A stretch of DNA of 64,000 bases from Faecalibacter bovis (GCF_017948305.1 NZ_CP072842.1:1156001-1220000); one strand, 5' to 3'; positions 1 to 8,939 are shown, numbered from the stretch's first letter. Translations and numbers: made by a program. The notes: generated from the letters alone by a model not told the origin.

Positions 1-64
1 CCGCTTGTAAAGATTCAAAATTACCAGCAGGAGCCATTAACTCCATTTTTCCATCTTTGGTCAT
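1..64 (-). CDS. U32-family peptidase, N-terminal fragment (cut by window edge)
   Basis: The first 64 bases, read on the minus strand, begin with ATG and encode about 21 residues, including MELMAPAGNFESL. Peptidase U32 (PrtC/RlhA-like, collagenase-like) proteins start with this sort of ELLAPAGNxESL sequence, so this is probably the start of such a gene; the rest lies outside the window. A second in-frame ATG at 44-46 would start the protein at MELMAPAG and cannot be excluded. A Bacteroidetes -7 box lies 23 bp upstream. The family call rests on this short N-terminus alone. Confidence 0.6.
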   Translation of the reverse strand, partial: MTKDGKMELMAPAGNFESLQA

Positions 65-87
65 ACGAAATTTCTGATTTTAAGGTG

Positions 88-95
88 CAAAGGTA
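88..95 (-). promoter_or_regulatory. Bacteroidetes -7 box (TAnnTTTG) for the U32 peptidase gene
   Basis: The minus strand reads TACCTTTG, an exact match to the TAnnTTTG -7 element of Bacteroidetes sigma-A promoters. It lies 23 bp before the ATG. No TTG is found at the ideal 19-bp spacing, so the -33 half is weak. Confidence 0.5.
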
Positions 96-116
96 TAAAA
101 AATTGAAAGAACTTTA

Positions 117-254
117 TAATGAATTAAAATAGAGGATGTTTATTTCGTTATAAATTATAAGAAATACAATCGTAAAAATATTTGAAATGATGAATTAGAT
201 AAGTGGTTTATAATAAATAACTTATTGCTAAATTAGGCTAATGAATTAAAATAG
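117..254. repeat. Two copies of a 16-bp direct repeat in the spacer before the DUF4377 gene
   Basis: The sequence TAATGAATTAAAATAG occurs at 117-132 and again at 239-254, with 106 bp between them; the second copy lies just before the lipoprotein start codon. The copies are identical, but the sequence is AT-rich, so chance or a small local duplication are both possible. The rest of this spacer shows no other signal. Confidence 0.4.
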
Positions 255-261
255 ATAAAAA

Positions 262-594
262 ATGATAAAATTATATTTTGGATGTTTAATCGGTTTGTTA
301 TCACTAAATGCTTGTAATACGACTCAAAATTTAGGGAAAGATGAAGTTTTAATGTATATAGCGGCAGAACAAGTAGATTGTGTAGGAGTTGTACCTATGA
401 AATGTTTACAAGTAAAAGAATCTAAAGACGATAATTGGACTTATTTTTATTCTGCTATTGATGGATTTTCGTATGAATCAGGTTATGAATATGAATTACT
501 TATAAAGAAAACTAAGGTTTCGGATCCAGTTCCAGCTGATGCATCTTCCATTCAATATCATTTGATTAAAGTGTTAAAAAAGACAAAGAAATAA
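262..594 (+). CDS. DUF4377-domain lipoprotein
   Basis: This 110-residue protein starts with a lipoprotein signal peptide; the lipobox LNAC puts the lipidated Cys at position 18, so it is probably membrane-anchored and periplasmic or outer-membrane. The remainder fits DUF4377: the pattern VDCVGVVPMKCLQVKE followed by a W-x-FY motif, GFSYESGYEYEL and PADASSIQYHLIKV. Members occur alone or attached to META/HslJ-type domains and have no established function. Two Cys (about residues 40 and 48) in the conserved motif could form a disulfide. It stands alone before the methyltransferase gene, which has its own promoter. Confidence 0.75.
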   Translation: MIKLYFGCLIGLLSLNACNTTQNLGKDEVLMYIAAEQVDCVGVVPMKCLQVKESKDDNWTYFYSAIDGFSYESGYEYELLIKKTKVSDPVPADASSIQYHLIKVLKKTKK

Positions 595-600
595 TATAGA

Positions 601-630
601 TTGCGATTGCCTGAAATTATTTTAATTTTG
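601..630 (+). promoter_or_regulatory. Complete Bacteroidetes promoter for the TrmH-family gene
   Basis: TTG at 601-603, a 19-bp spacer and TAATTTTG at 623-630 match the Bacteroidetes housekeeping consensus TTG-N19-TAnnTTTG exactly. The start codon begins at 635, only 4 bp after the -7 box, so the transcript would start at or within a base or two of the ATG: a leaderless mRNA by inference. Confidence 0.7.
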
Positions 631-634
631 CAGT

Positions 635-1408
635 ATGCAAATAGAAAGTCTTCAAAATCAAAAAATAAAAAACTTGCTGAAATTGCAAGATAAATCGAGA
701 GAACGTAAAAATCAAGGATTGTTTATTGTTGAGGGAACTCAAGAAAATGAATTAGCAATTAAAGGAGGTTACGAAGCAGTTGAAATTTATATCTGTGAAG
801 ATATTTATGATGCAAATATAAAATTCGATAATCCAAGACGATTTGAAATTACTCGAGCTATTTTTGAAAAGATTGCATATCGTAAATCTACAGGTGGTAT
901 TATTGGAGTTTATAAAACGAAAGCATCAAAATTAGAAGATTTAAATTTACCTGAAAATCCTTTAGTTGTCGTATTAGAAGCGGTTGAAAAACCAGGGAAT
1001 TTAGGTGCTGTTTTAAGAACCGGTGATGGTGCAAAAGTAGATGCTGTAATAGTTTGTGATGAAACGGTAGATTTTTTTAATCCGAATGTAATTAGATCAT
1101 CGGTCGGAACTTTATTTACGAATCAAATTGCGTCGGCATCTAAAGAAGATGTTTTAGATTATTTAAAAAATAAAAATGTTCAGATCATTTCAACTTTCTT
1201 GCGCGACGAAACCATTAGTTTATACGAAGCTGATTTTACTTCAGGTTCTGCAATTATTTTAGGAACAGAAGCGACAGGATTATCTGATTTTTGGGCCGAT
1301 AATTCAGCAGCTTTAATTAAAATTCCGATGTTAGGATTTGTAGATTCTTTAAACGTGAGTAATGCAGCAGCAATTTGCGTGTATGAAGCCGTAAGACAAA
1401 GACAATAA
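635..1408 (+). CDS. TrmH/SpoU-family RNA 2'-O-methyltransferase
   Basis: This 257-residue protein has the layout of a SPOUT-class 2'-O-ribose methyltransferase. An N-terminal SpoU substrate-binding domain (about 1-95, with LFIVEGTQE) precedes the knotted catalytic domain. The three family motifs are visible: motif 1 with EKPGNLGAVLRT (about 118-129, conserved N122 and R128), motif 2 with GTEATGL (210-216) and motif 3 with LNVSNAAAI (239-247). It should methylate a ribose in rRNA or tRNA using S-adenosylmethionine; whether it is RlmB-like (23S G2251) or another subtype cannot be told from sequence alone. It is monocistronic, with its own promoter and a terminator directly after it. Confidence 0.9.
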   Translation: MQIESLQNQKIKNLLKLQDKSRERKNQGLFIVEGTQENELAIKGGYEAVEIYICEDIYDANIKFDNPRRFEITRAIFEKIAYRKSTGGIIGVYKTKASKLEDLNLPENPLVVVLEAVEKPGNLGAVLRTGDGAKVDAVIVCDETVDFFNPNVIRSSVGTLFTNQIASASKEDVLDYLKNKNVQIISTFLRDETISLYEADFTSGSAIILGTEATGLSDFWADNSAALIKIPMLGFVDSLNVSNAAAICVYEAVRQRQ

Positions 1409-1423
1409 TTCTTTTAAAATAAC

Positions 1424-1453
1424 AAAAAGCCACTCAATTTGAGTGGCTTTTTT
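1424..1453. terminator. Bidirectional terminator between the TrmH-family and wzc-like genes
   Basis: AAAAAGCCACTCAA pairs with its complement after a very short loop and is followed by a run of T; the same structure has a T-run on the minus strand. It separates two convergent genes. The same stem core (AAAAAGCCACTC) occurs in the terminator at 51934-51969. Confidence 0.85.
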
Positions 1454-1463
1454 ATGTTTACTG

Positions 1464-3854
1464 TTATTTGAATTTTCTTAAAATTTTCTTGTACCATGGT
1501 AATTTCCCATTGTATTGGTAACCGTAGCCATACCCGTAGCCATATCCGTAACCATAGCGGTATCCATAACCTCTATTCATGTCAACATCATTAATAATCA
1601 TATTCATGTTTTTTAAGATGTTTTCTTGGTACATATGCTTTGGAATATCCATTACATTTTTATCTGTATAATTTGCTCTAGAAATATACAGAGTTAGATC
1701 AGCATTTTCAGCAATTAAAACCGTATCTGTAACTAAATTTACAGGTGCAGTATCTACAATAATATAATCGTAGTGTTCTTTTGCGTAATTAATGATTTCA
1801 GCAAATCGGCCATTCATTAATAATTCTGCTGGATTAGGTGGAATTACACCTGCATTTACAAAATCAAAGTTAAAACCACCAGGTTTATTTATAATTATAT
1901 CACTAGGTAAAATGTCAGAATCTGCTAAGAAATTAGTTAATCCTGCCGTTTTTCTCGAAAATCCATCCAAATCCAAATAATCTAAAATTTTAGGATTACG
2001 AATATCAGCTCCAATTAATAAAACTCTGTCATTTGAAAATGTATAGATTTGAGATAAATTGGTAGCTACATAAGTTTTACCTTCACCTGAAATTGAAGAT
2101 GTGATGTAGATAACTTTTCCGTCTTTTTTATTTTTATCGATAAAGAAATTGATGTTGGTACGTAACATTCTGAAAGATTCTGCCGTAACAGAAGTATCAT
2201 TTCTTTCAATAATTTTAACCTTACTATTCGGGATTTGACCAGCAACTGGTGCTCCAACAATTTTTTCTAAATCCTCTTTTGTGTGTACTTTATTATTTAA
2301 TAATTGACGTAAGAAAACAAACGCAAATGGTATGGCTAATCCTAACGCAATAGATCCCATATAAATCATACGAGAATTAGGAGAAACCGCACCTCCGTTT
2401 CCGTAAGCACTGTCAACAATCTTTATATGTTCTGGTGTAGAAGCTGCTTTAATTTCAGATTCTTCACGCTTTTGTAGTAAAAACAAATATAAAGCTTCTA
2501 CAATTTGTTGCTGTCTTGAAATGTCTTTAAAGACACGTTCTTGAGCAGGTATTTTAGATATACGATTGTTAAGATTTGATTGTTTTGATTGTAATGAATT
2601 TAATGATGTTTGAATATTATTACGATATAATTTAAAACTTGATTTTAAATTAATTTTTACATCATTAATTTGTTTTTGAAGCGTTTTTACATCATTATGA
2701 TGCTCCGTTACATTCTTTAATTTTTCTTCTTTTGCTAAAATTAAGTCGTTGTATTGACTAATTGTGCTAGTGATAGTACCATCAGTTAACCCAATGTTTG
2801 TTGGCAACAAATTATCACGATTTGTTTGTAGCGCTTTATTCATAAAGTCTACTAACGATAATTGTGTATTATAATCTAAAATTTGTTTTTCAGTTTGTGT
2901 AGATTCGCCTAAGAAAATACTAGCTTCTGATTCTAAATCTGTGATTTTATTTGATGTTTTATAACTCTCTAAACTACGGTCAACACCTTGTAATTCGTTC
3001 GTAACAATAACCAAACGATCATTGATAAATTTAGATGTTGATTCAGTGATTTTCGCATCATCACTTTTTAAATCTTCGTTATAAACATTAACTAATTCGT
3101 CAATAAATTCAATGGCACGATTAGGAACATTATCAACTAAACTTAAATTTAAAATACGAGAATTTTCGCTTGAAGGAGAAATCTGAATTCTACCTTTATA
3201 TGAATTTACTGTTGAAATAAATGGTGAAAATCGAATGATAATTTCAGAACCATTTTCACTTCTTAAATCTTTATCAGGATTTGGTAAAATAATAAAATCG
3301 CCAGTAGAATTGTAAATCTTCTGACCGAAATTATATTTTTTTGTTCCACCAATTTCATCAATTAATTCAAAACTTGTTGGCGATAGAATTCGAATTCTAT
3401 AATTTCCGTAAAGTTTATCACTATTTGAAGTTAAAGGGTTAATGAATTTAACTTGTATTGGGGAATTTTTACCGTAAACTTCAATTTCTTTAATTCGACC
3501 AACTCGTGTATAAGAGATGTTTAAATCTTTGGCGTCAACAACTTGAGAGATGATTCGACGAGATTTAATAATTTCTATTTGATCAGCTAATTCAGCATCT
3601 GCTTCTTTATTTAACATGCTGTTATTTAAAGCAGCTAACTCAATATTTTTAGCATTTTTACTATTAACCAATACTTTGGCGCTTACAGCATAAGTACTAA
3701 TCGCATATTTTAAGTAGGTATTTGCACAAACTAATGCGATGATTAATCCGATAGCAAATAAATACCAATATTTTAAATAAGGAAAAATGATTTCACGAAG
3801 ATCAAATGAACTATTTGAATTTTGTCCAAAATCAATTTCTTTGTTGTTTTCCAT
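1464..3854 (-). CDS. Wzc-like polysaccharide co-polymerase / BY-type tyrosine kinase
   Basis: This 796-residue inner-membrane protein combines a Wzz chain-length domain with a bacterial tyrosine-kinase (BY-kinase) domain. The N-terminal helix at about 29-47 and a second helix near 495-515 bracket a large periplasmic, coiled-coil-rich segment. The cytoplasmic part has Walker A (SGEGKTYVATN, about residue 587-597), Walker A' (IGADIRNPK, about 613-621) and Walker B (YIIVDTAP, about 697-704). The C-terminus (1512-1571) carries ten tyrosines alternating mainly with glycine, the expected autophosphorylation cluster. Its role is to control polymerization and export of capsule or exopolysaccharide together with the Wza-like protein encoded 1 bp upstream. 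It is the last gene of the operon. Confidence 0.93.
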   Translation of the reverse strand: MENNKEIDFGQNSNSSFDLREIIFPYLKYWYLFAIGLIIALVCANTYLKYAISTYAVSAKVLVNSKNAKNIELAALNNSMLNKEADAELADQIEIIKSRRIISQVVDAKDLNISYTRVGRIKEIEVYGKNSPIQVKFINPLTSNSDKLYGNYRIRILSPTSFELIDEIGGTKKYNFGQKIYNSTGDFIILPNPDKDLRSENGSEIIIRFSPFISTVNSYKGRIQISPSSENSRILNLSLVDNVPNRAIEFIDELVNVYNEDLKSDDAKITESTSKFINDRLVIVTNELQGVDRSLESYKTSNKITDLESEASIFLGESTQTEKQILDYNTQLSLVDFMNKALQTNRDNLLPTNIGLTDGTITSTISQYNDLILAKEEKLKNVTEHHNDVKTLQKQINDVKINLKSSFKLYRNNIQTSLNSLQSKQSNLNNRISKIPAQERVFKDISRQQQIVEALYLFLLQKREESEIKAASTPEHIKIVDSAYGNGGAVSPNSRMIYMGSIALGLAIPFAFVFLRQLLNNKVHTKEDLEKIVGAPVAGQIPNSKVKIIERNDTSVTAESFRMLRTNINFFIDKNKKDGKVIYITSSISGEGKTYVATNLSQIYTFSNDRVLLIGADIRNPKILDYLDLDGFSRKTAGLTNFLADSDILPSDIIINKPGGFNFDFVNAGVIPPNPAELLMNGRFAEIINYAKEHYDYIIVDTAPVNLVTDTVLIAENADLTLYISRANYTDKNVMDIPKHMYQENILKNMNMIINDVDMNRGYGYRYGYGYGYGYGYGYQYNGKLPWYKKILRKFK

Positions 3855-3855
3855 T

Positions 3856-4605
3856 TTATAATCGAGTGATGATAGTTGTAATTGAAAGTACTAATCCAAT
3901 GATACTTGCAGCAATTGTTATAGTTCTTGTACTTGAAGCATTTTGTATTGCTGATTTGTTTGGTTCAACGTAAATTACGTCGTTTTGAGCTAAATAATAT
4001 ACAGGTGAATTAAATACTTCTTTAGATGTTAAATCAACACGATGAGATTCAACTTGTCCTTCAGTATTTCTAATTACCATGATATTATTTCTTACACCAT
4101 TAATTTTTAAATCTCCTGCTAAACCAATTGCATCAATAATAGAAACTTTCTCAGATGGTAAAACTTTAGTTCCAGGACTATTAACTTCACCTAAAATTGT
4201 AATCTTAAAATCTGCAAATGATACATTTACAGAAGTGTTTTTGATATAAAAAGATACTTTTTCTTGAATTAAATCTTGAGCCTCAATACGAGTCAAACCT
4301 TTCACATTAACTTTTCCTAAAATAGGCATATCTATAGCACCATTTTGGTCTACTAAATATGTTTTACCTTCCGTATCGTTTGTAGAGGAACTTTGTAAAT
4401 TAAAAGGAGCTGTAGTTGTTGCATCAGTAGCGTACACGCTAACTTTTAATTTATCGTTAATCTGAATTTTAGGTGCGTTTTCTTGCACAAAAGTATTGAT
4501 GGTTTGCGCATCATTAAAATAGACAACATCTTCTCTTTTTGCACAAGAAAAAATGATGAATGAAAACACAATTAGATATAGAATGTTTTTTAATTTGATT
4601 TTCAT
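3856..4605 (-). CDS. Wza-like polysaccharide export outer-membrane lipoprotein
   Basis: This 249-residue protein has a lipoprotein signal ending in IIFSC (Cys21). It is followed by a Poly_export domain (about 40-140, with LVDQNGAIDMPILGKVNVKG) and an SLBB-type beta-grasp region (about 140-215, with ITILGEVNSPGTK). A hydrophobic helix near the C-terminus (about 228-246) is common in Bacteroidetes Wza homologues. It should form the export channel for capsule or EPS and contact the periplasmic part of the Wzc-like protein. The start overlaps the stop of the upstream epimerase gene by 4 bp (ATGA type), and the stop is 1 bp from the next start, so the three genes are surely co-transcribed. Confidence 0.92.
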   Translation of the reverse strand: MKIKLKNILYLIVFSFIIFSCAKREDVVYFNDAQTINTFVQENAPKIQINDKLKVSVYATDATTTAPFNLQSSSTNDTEGKTYLVDQNGAIDMPILGKVNVKGLTRIEAQDLIQEKVSFYIKNTSVNVSFADFKITILGEVNSPGTKVLPSEKVSIIDAIGLAGDLKINGVRNNIMVIRNTEGQVESHRVDLTSKEVFNSPVYYLAQNDVIYVEPNKSAIQNASSTRTITIAASIIGLVLSITTIITRL

Positions 4606-6518
4606 GCTTGTTGATCTAGAATTTCAAAGGTAGAATTTTGAGATTTAAATTCAGGAACGATTTGTTTAATTTTTCGAACAAGTTCAATATTATCTCTATT
4701 ATACTCTGTTTCTTTCGCAAAATAACAAAGTGTTGAAATATTTTCAAACGTATTTTCACATTTTGAATAATTAACCTTTGCAATCATGATTTTTTCATGA
4801 TGAGTTTTGGTTGTGTTTTCATCACTAGCAAGTAATTCTTCAAAAATTTTCTCACCAGGTCTTAGTCCAATAACTTTAATATCAATTTCTTGTGGATATT
4901 TATAACCACTTAATCGAATCATTCGCTTAGCTAAATCAATTATTTTCATTGATTCGCCCATATCAAATACGAAAATTTCACCACCTTTTCCCATTGTCCC
5001 CGCTTCTAATACCAATTGACAAGCTTCCGGAATTGTCATAAAATAACGCGTGATTTCAGGATGAGTTACTGTTAAAGGTCCACCTTGTTCTAATTGACGT
5101 TTAAATAAAGGTATAACAGATCCGTTAGAACCCAAGACATTACCAAAGCGAGTCACAATGAAATTGGTATTTGAAAGCGCATTTAAACAACTAACATAAA
5201 TTTCAGCACATCGTTTTGTTGCGCCCATTACGTTTGTTGGATTAACAGCTTTATCCGTAGAAACCATTACAAATTTCTCAACATTATATTCATGCGATAA
5301 ATCTGCCATTATTTTAGTTCCTCTTACGTTCGTATTAACCGCTTCGTAGGGATATTTTTCCATTAAAGGAACGTGTTTATAAGCTGCTGCATGGTAGATA
5401 TAATCAGGTTTATGCAGCTCGAAAATATTTTTCATTCGATCTAAATCTCTTACATTTCCAATGATATATTCAATATCATTTTTTTTGTTAGAAACCATGC
5501 TTTGTTCCACGTCGTACAATGCTGATTCAGCAATATCTAATAAAATTAATTTTTTGAAATTTTTACGTGCCACTTGACGAGCAATTTCACTACCAATAGA
5601 TCCTGCTGCTCCTGAAATTAAAATCGTTTTATTTTCTAATTCATTTTCAACGATCGGATTATTTAATTCGATTGAGTCACGACCTAATAAATCTTCAATT
5701 TTTAAATGCTTAATCTGTCTTGTAGAATAATTTCCATTAATCCAATCATTAATTGCAGGAGTAATTTTAACCTTAATTGGATATTCAGTTAATTTTTCTG
5801 AAATTTTTAATAATTGGGATTTTGAAATATTTTGGATAGAAATGATTACTTCATCTACTTGGTTATTTTGGATAAATTCATCAGTTAAAATTGATGAATG
5901 ATGAACCATTAATCGGTTAATCTTTTTTCCAGATTTTTTAGGATCATCGTCAATAAAACATAATACTTGAGCATCAGATTTTTGGTCAGCTGCAAGTGCA
6001 TTTAATGTAATTGCTCCAGAATCTCCTGCACCGTAAATGATTACTTTTTTACCTCTTTTATTATTCCCTAAATAATAGGCATATGTTGATTTATAGGAAA
6101 TCCTCGCAAAAACCATTGCCACAGTTGCAACAAAAGAGTGGATGAATAAAATTGAATAAGAGAAACGATAAAAATGAACCGTTTCATCTGTCAAATCCAT
6201 TGTGTTTCTAATAAAAACAGAGAAAGTTAAAAGTACAAAAAAGGATAAAATATTTGCTATAAATACATTTTGGGCATCTTTTAACCCTGTTTGTCTTATT
6301 ACACCTTTGTAGGTCCCGAAAAGTAAATATAATATAGCGTATACAGTAACAACTATAGGTAGTTTTAAATATACATTTACCAGGTTGAAATTATTAGTGA
6401 AATTGTTTATAATAAAGTTACTAATTATGTAGGTAAAGGCTACAATATTTAAATCAATTACCAATATCACCCATCGAGGTAAATTTTTAAGTAAATTATT
6501 TTTAGTTTTACTTATCAT
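4602..6518 (-). CDS. Membrane nucleotide-sugar epimerase/4,6-dehydratase (PglF/WbpM/CapD family)
   Basis: This 638-residue protein has four N-terminal membrane helices (about 15-135), a first Rossmann-like domain (YGAGDSGA, about 163-170) and a C-terminal extended SDR domain. The latter has the NAD-binding GAAGSIGSE motif (about 304-312), YKHVPLME and STDKAVNPTNVMGATKR, the region carrying the active-site residues of WbpM/PglF-type enzymes, in which Met often replaces the usual SDR Tyr. Such enzymes convert UDP-GlcNAc to a UDP-4-keto-6-deoxy sugar or 5-epimer, the first step toward modified amino sugars for surface glycans. It is the first gene of the minus-strand operon with the Wza-like and Wzc-like genes. 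Confidence 0.92.
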   Translation of the reverse strand: MISKTKNNLLKNLPRWVILVIDLNIVAFTYIISNFIINNFTNNFNLVNVYLKLPIVVTVYAILYLLFGTYKGVIRQTGLKDAQNVFIANILSFFVLLTFSVFIRNTMDLTDETVHFYRFSYSILFIHSFVATVAMVFARISYKSTYAYYLGNNKRGKKVIIYGAGDSGAITLNALAADQKSDAQVLCFIDDDPKKSGKKINRLMVHHSSILTDEFIQNNQVDEVIISIQNISKSQLLKISEKLTEYPIKVKITPAINDWINGNYSTRQIKHLKIEDLLGRDSIELNNPIVENELENKTILISGAAGSIGSEIARQVARKNFKKLILLDIAESALYDVEQSMVSNKKNDIEYIIGNVRDLDRMKNIFELHKPDYIYHAAAYKHVPLMEKYPYEAVNTNVRGTKIMADLSHEYNVEKFVMVSTDKAVNPTNVMGATKRCAEIYVSCLNALSNTNFIVTRFGNVLGSNGSVIPLFKRQLEQGGPLTVTHPEITRYFMTIPEACQLVLEAGTMGKGGEIFVFDMGESMKIIDLAKRMIRLSGYKYPQEIDIKVIGLRPGEKIFEELLASDENTTKTHHEKIMIAKVNYSKCENTFENISTLCYFAKETEYNRDNIELVRKIKQIVPEFKSQNSTFEILDQQA

Positions 6519-6771
6519 TTGGTTCTTTTAGAGATAACAGTTAATAAATTAGGCTGTTATTTTGACTATGTGTTTGTTGTTAACTTTTAATGATTTATTA
6601 AAAGATTTTTACAAATATCATAAAATAATTTTGATATAATGTCTAATTAAAACTTCTTTTTCAAGTAGAAGTATTTATAACAGTTTAAAAATAGATATTT
6701 TAAGCAGAATTAACCGATTAATTTCATTGGAAATTTTACTTTTTTTAACAACGTAAATCCTATAAAAATAG

Positions 6772-6779
6772 TATTTTTG
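6772..6779 (+). promoter_or_regulatory. -7 box upstream of prs
   Basis: TATTTTTG matches TAnnTTTG and lies 23 bp before the prs ATG. No good TTG is seen at the -33 position. The 284-bp divergent spacer (6519-6802) should hold the promoters of both prs and the polysaccharide operon; I found no exact -7 match for the latter. Confidence 0.5.
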
Positions 6780-6802
6780 CACAAATATTCCCAAAACAAA
6801 CA

Positions 6803-7738
6803 ATGGAACAATCAGCATTTCTTTTTTCTACACGTGGTTCACATGAGTTAGCCACTAAAATTGCAGACCATTATGGTCAAGAATTAGGTAATTTAAAAAT
6901 CGTTGAATTTAGCGACGGAGAATTTACTCCAGCTTTCGAACAGCCAATTCGTGGTGCACGCGTTTTCTTAATTGGATCTACACATCAACCAACAGATAAC
7001 TTAATGGAGTTATTATTAATGTGTGATGCTGCAAAACGTGCATCTGCAAAATCGATTACAGCAGTAATTCCTTACTACGGGTTTGCGCGTCAAGATCGTA
7101 AAGACGCTCCTCGTGTTCCAATCGGAGCTAAATTAGTAGCGAAAATGTTAATGTCTGCCGGTGCGACTCGTGTAATGACAATGGATTTACATGCTGATCA
7201 AATCCAAGGATTTTTTGAAATTCCTGTTGACCATTTATTTGCTTCAACAATATTCGTAGATTATATCAATAGTTTAAATTTAGATAATTTATGCATCGCT
7301 TCGCCTGATATGGGAGGAGCAAAACGCGCAAATACTTATGCTAAGCATTTAAACGCGGAAATTGTTATCTGCCACAAAGAGCGTAAAAAAGCAAATCATG
7401 TGGATAGCATGATGTTAATTGGTGATGTTGTTGGTAAAAATGTAATCTTAGTTGATGATATGATTGATACAGCTGGAACTTTAGCTAAAGCTGCTGAACT
7501 AATTATGTCTAAAGGCGCATTATCAGTACGTGCAATCGCAACTCACGGAATTTTATCTGGACCTGCTTTTGAGCGTTTACAAGACTCAATGTTAACAGAA
7601 ATTGCTGTAACTGATAGTATTCCATTAAAAAATTCTAGTGTAAGTAAAATAAAAGTATTATCTTGCGCTCCGCTTTTTGCTGATGTTATGCATCTAGTAC
7701 ATAGCAATAAATCAATTAGTCAACGTTTTGTTATCTAA
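6803..7738 (+). CDS. prs: Ribose-phosphate pyrophosphokinase (PRPP synthetase)
   Basis: This 311-residue cytoplasmic enzyme transfers pyrophosphate from ATP to ribose-5-phosphate to give PRPP for purine, pyrimidine, His, Trp and NAD synthesis. It has the class I signatures: RQDRKDAPR (96-104), [11 protein letters not shown] (128-138, with the metal/ATP ligand H130) and the ribose-5-phosphate loop [11 protein letters not shown] (217-227). Length is normal. rplY follows after 44 bp in the same direction, so the two are probably co-transcribed, a common pairing in Bacteroidetes. Confidence 0.97.
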   Translation: MEQSAFLFSTRGSHELATKIADHYGQELGNLKIVEFSDGEFTPAFEQPIRGARVFLIGSTHQPTDNLMELLLMCDAAKRASAKSITAVIPYYGFARQDRKDAPRVPIGAKLVAKMLMSAGATRVMTMDLHADQIQGFFEIPVDHLFASTIFVDYINSLNLDNLCIASPDMGGAKRANTYAKHLNAEIVICHKERKKANHVDSMMLIGDVVGKNVILVDDMIDTAGTLAKAAELIMSKGALSVRAIATHGILSGPAFERLQDSMLTEIAVTDSIPLKNSSVSKIKVLSCAPLFADVMHLVHSNKSISQRFVI

Positions 7739-7782
7739 TTGGTTACAAAAACAAATTTTTAATTTTTATATATAATTTTATT

Positions 7783-8367
7783 ATGAAATCTATTACAATT
7801 CAAGGTGTAAAAAGAGAAAACGTAGGTAAAGTTGCTACACGTGCCTTACGTAATGCTGAACAAGTACCTTGTGTGATTTACGGTGGAACTGAGCCAGTTG
7901 CATTTTCTGCAGATGAAAAAGCATTCAAAGGATTAGTATATACTCCAGAAGCTCACACAGTTACTATCGAATTAAACGATGGAACTAAGTTTGAGGCTAT
8001 CTTACAAGATATCCAATTCCACCCAGTTACAGATCGTATCATCCACGCTGATTTCTACCAATTAGACGAGAACAAACCAGTTACTATGGAAGTTCCAGTT
8101 CGTTTAGTAGGACGTGCTCGTGGTTTAGTAGCCGGAGGGGTTTTACGTTTCAACATGCGTAAAGTTAAAGTTCGTGCTATTCCAGCTAATTTACCAGACG
8201 AAATCGAAATCGACATTACTCCAATGAGAATTGGTCACAAAATGTACATCGAGTCTTTAAAGAACGAAAAGTACTCTTTTGCTCACCCAGACAATGCAGT
8301 AGTTGTTGCTATCCGTACTTCTCGTAACGCTGTTAAAGATGCGGATTTAGAAGAAGATGAAGATTAA
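7783..8367 (+). CDS. rplY: 50S ribosomal protein L25/general stress protein Ctc
   Basis: This 194-residue protein is the two-domain (TL5/Ctc) form of L25. The N-terminal domain (about 1-90) should bind 5S rRNA and ends near [17 protein letters not shown]. The C-terminal beta domain (about 95-180) includes [16 protein letters not shown] and [12 protein letters not shown]. The acidic tail (DADLEEDED) is typical for the family in Bacteroidetes. The gene uses ribosomal-protein-like codons and is followed by a strong terminator. Confidence 0.95.
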   Translation: MKSITIQGVKRENVGKVATRALRNAEQVPCVIYGGTEPVAFSADEKAFKGLVYTPEAHTVTIELNDGTKFEAILQDIQFHPVTDRIIHADFYQLDENKPVTMEVPVRLVGRARGLVAGGVLRFNMRKVKVRAIPANLPDEIEIDITPMRIGHKMYIESLKNEKYSFAHPDNAVVVAIRTSRNAVKDADLEEDED

Positions 8368-8388
8368 TATTTCTCTTTAAATAAATTT

Positions 8389-8417
8389 AAACCACCTCAA
8401 TCGAGGTGGTTTTTTTA
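8389..8417 (+). terminator. Rho-independent terminator after rplY
   Basis: A perfect 10-bp stem (AAACCACCTC at 8389-8398 with its complement at 8403-8412), an AATC loop and a run of T follow the stop codon by about 20 bp. Confidence 0.9.
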
Positions 8418-8443
8418 TTTTCATATTTTTAATAAAGATAAAT

Positions 8444-8473
8444 TTGTCCGAGTTAAATAATTTATTATATTTG
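8444..8473 (+). promoter_or_regulatory. Complete promoter for the Rrf2 regulator gene
   Basis: TTG at 8444-8446, a 19-bp spacer and TATATTTG at 8466-8473 match the Bacteroidetes consensus exactly. The ATG at 8505 leaves a leader of about 25 nt. If the regulator is autoregulated, its operator would be expected near here, but I see no clear palindrome. Confidence 0.7.
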
Positions 8474-8504
8474 CAAAGTAAAATTAAACAAGAATAGAGG
8501 TATA

Positions 8505-8939
8505 ATGTTTTCAAAAGCATGCGAATATGGTATTAAGGCGAGTATTTTTATCGCTCGTGAATCTATCGGTGGAAATCGTGTGAATTTGAAGCAAATTGCA
8601 GCTTCTGTCAATTCGCCTGAAGCATATACAGCTAAAATTTTACAAGAACTTGTGAAGAATGGGATTATAAGTTCTGTCAAAGGAAAAATGGGAGGATTTG
8701 AAATGGATCCAAAATCTTTAACAGAAATTAAATTAGTACACATCATTAAAGCCATAGACGGAGATGGGTTATACCACAGCTGTGTATTAGGTTTGAATGA
8801 ATGTGATGCAGCAAGACCATGTGCTTTACATAAACGAATTTTTATGGTTCGTAAAGATTTGCAAAAAATGTTGGAAGTGACGTCTATGAATGATTTAATT
8901 GACGACATTGATAATGGTTTGGCATTTCTAAAACATTAA
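8505..8939 (+). CDS. Rrf2-family transcriptional regulator with a three-cysteine motif
   Basis: This 144-residue protein has the Rrf2 winged-helix fold: an N-terminal helix (FSKACEYGIKASIFIA), the recognition region around LKQIAASVNSPEAYTAKIL and a wing (SSVKGKMGGFEM). Three cysteines, C93, C100 and C106 (C-x6-C-x5-C), sit where IscR and NsrR bind their Fe-S cluster, so it may sense NO, oxygen or Fe-S status. The spacing differs slightly from the C-x5-C-x5-C usual in IscR. The hemerythrin-like gene 51 bp downstream on the same strand supports a role in NO or redox response, but the exact signal is not known. Confidence 0.88.
   Translation: MFSKACEYGIKASIFIARESIGGNRVNLKQIAASVNSPEAYTAKILQELVKNGIISSVKGKMGGFEMDPKSLTEIKLVHIIKAIDGDGLYHSCVLGLNECDAARPCALHKRIFMVRKDLQKMLEVTSMNDLIDDIDNGLAFLKH

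Noticed and set aside
1512-1571. Microsatellite at the wzc-like 3' end
   Set aside because: The protein repeats Tyr-Gly, but the codons vary, so it is not a DNA tandem repeat.
8465-8908. 147-codon minus-strand open frame
   Set aside because: Exactly opposite the Rrf2 gene, whose protein matches a known family and has a full promoter. A shadow.
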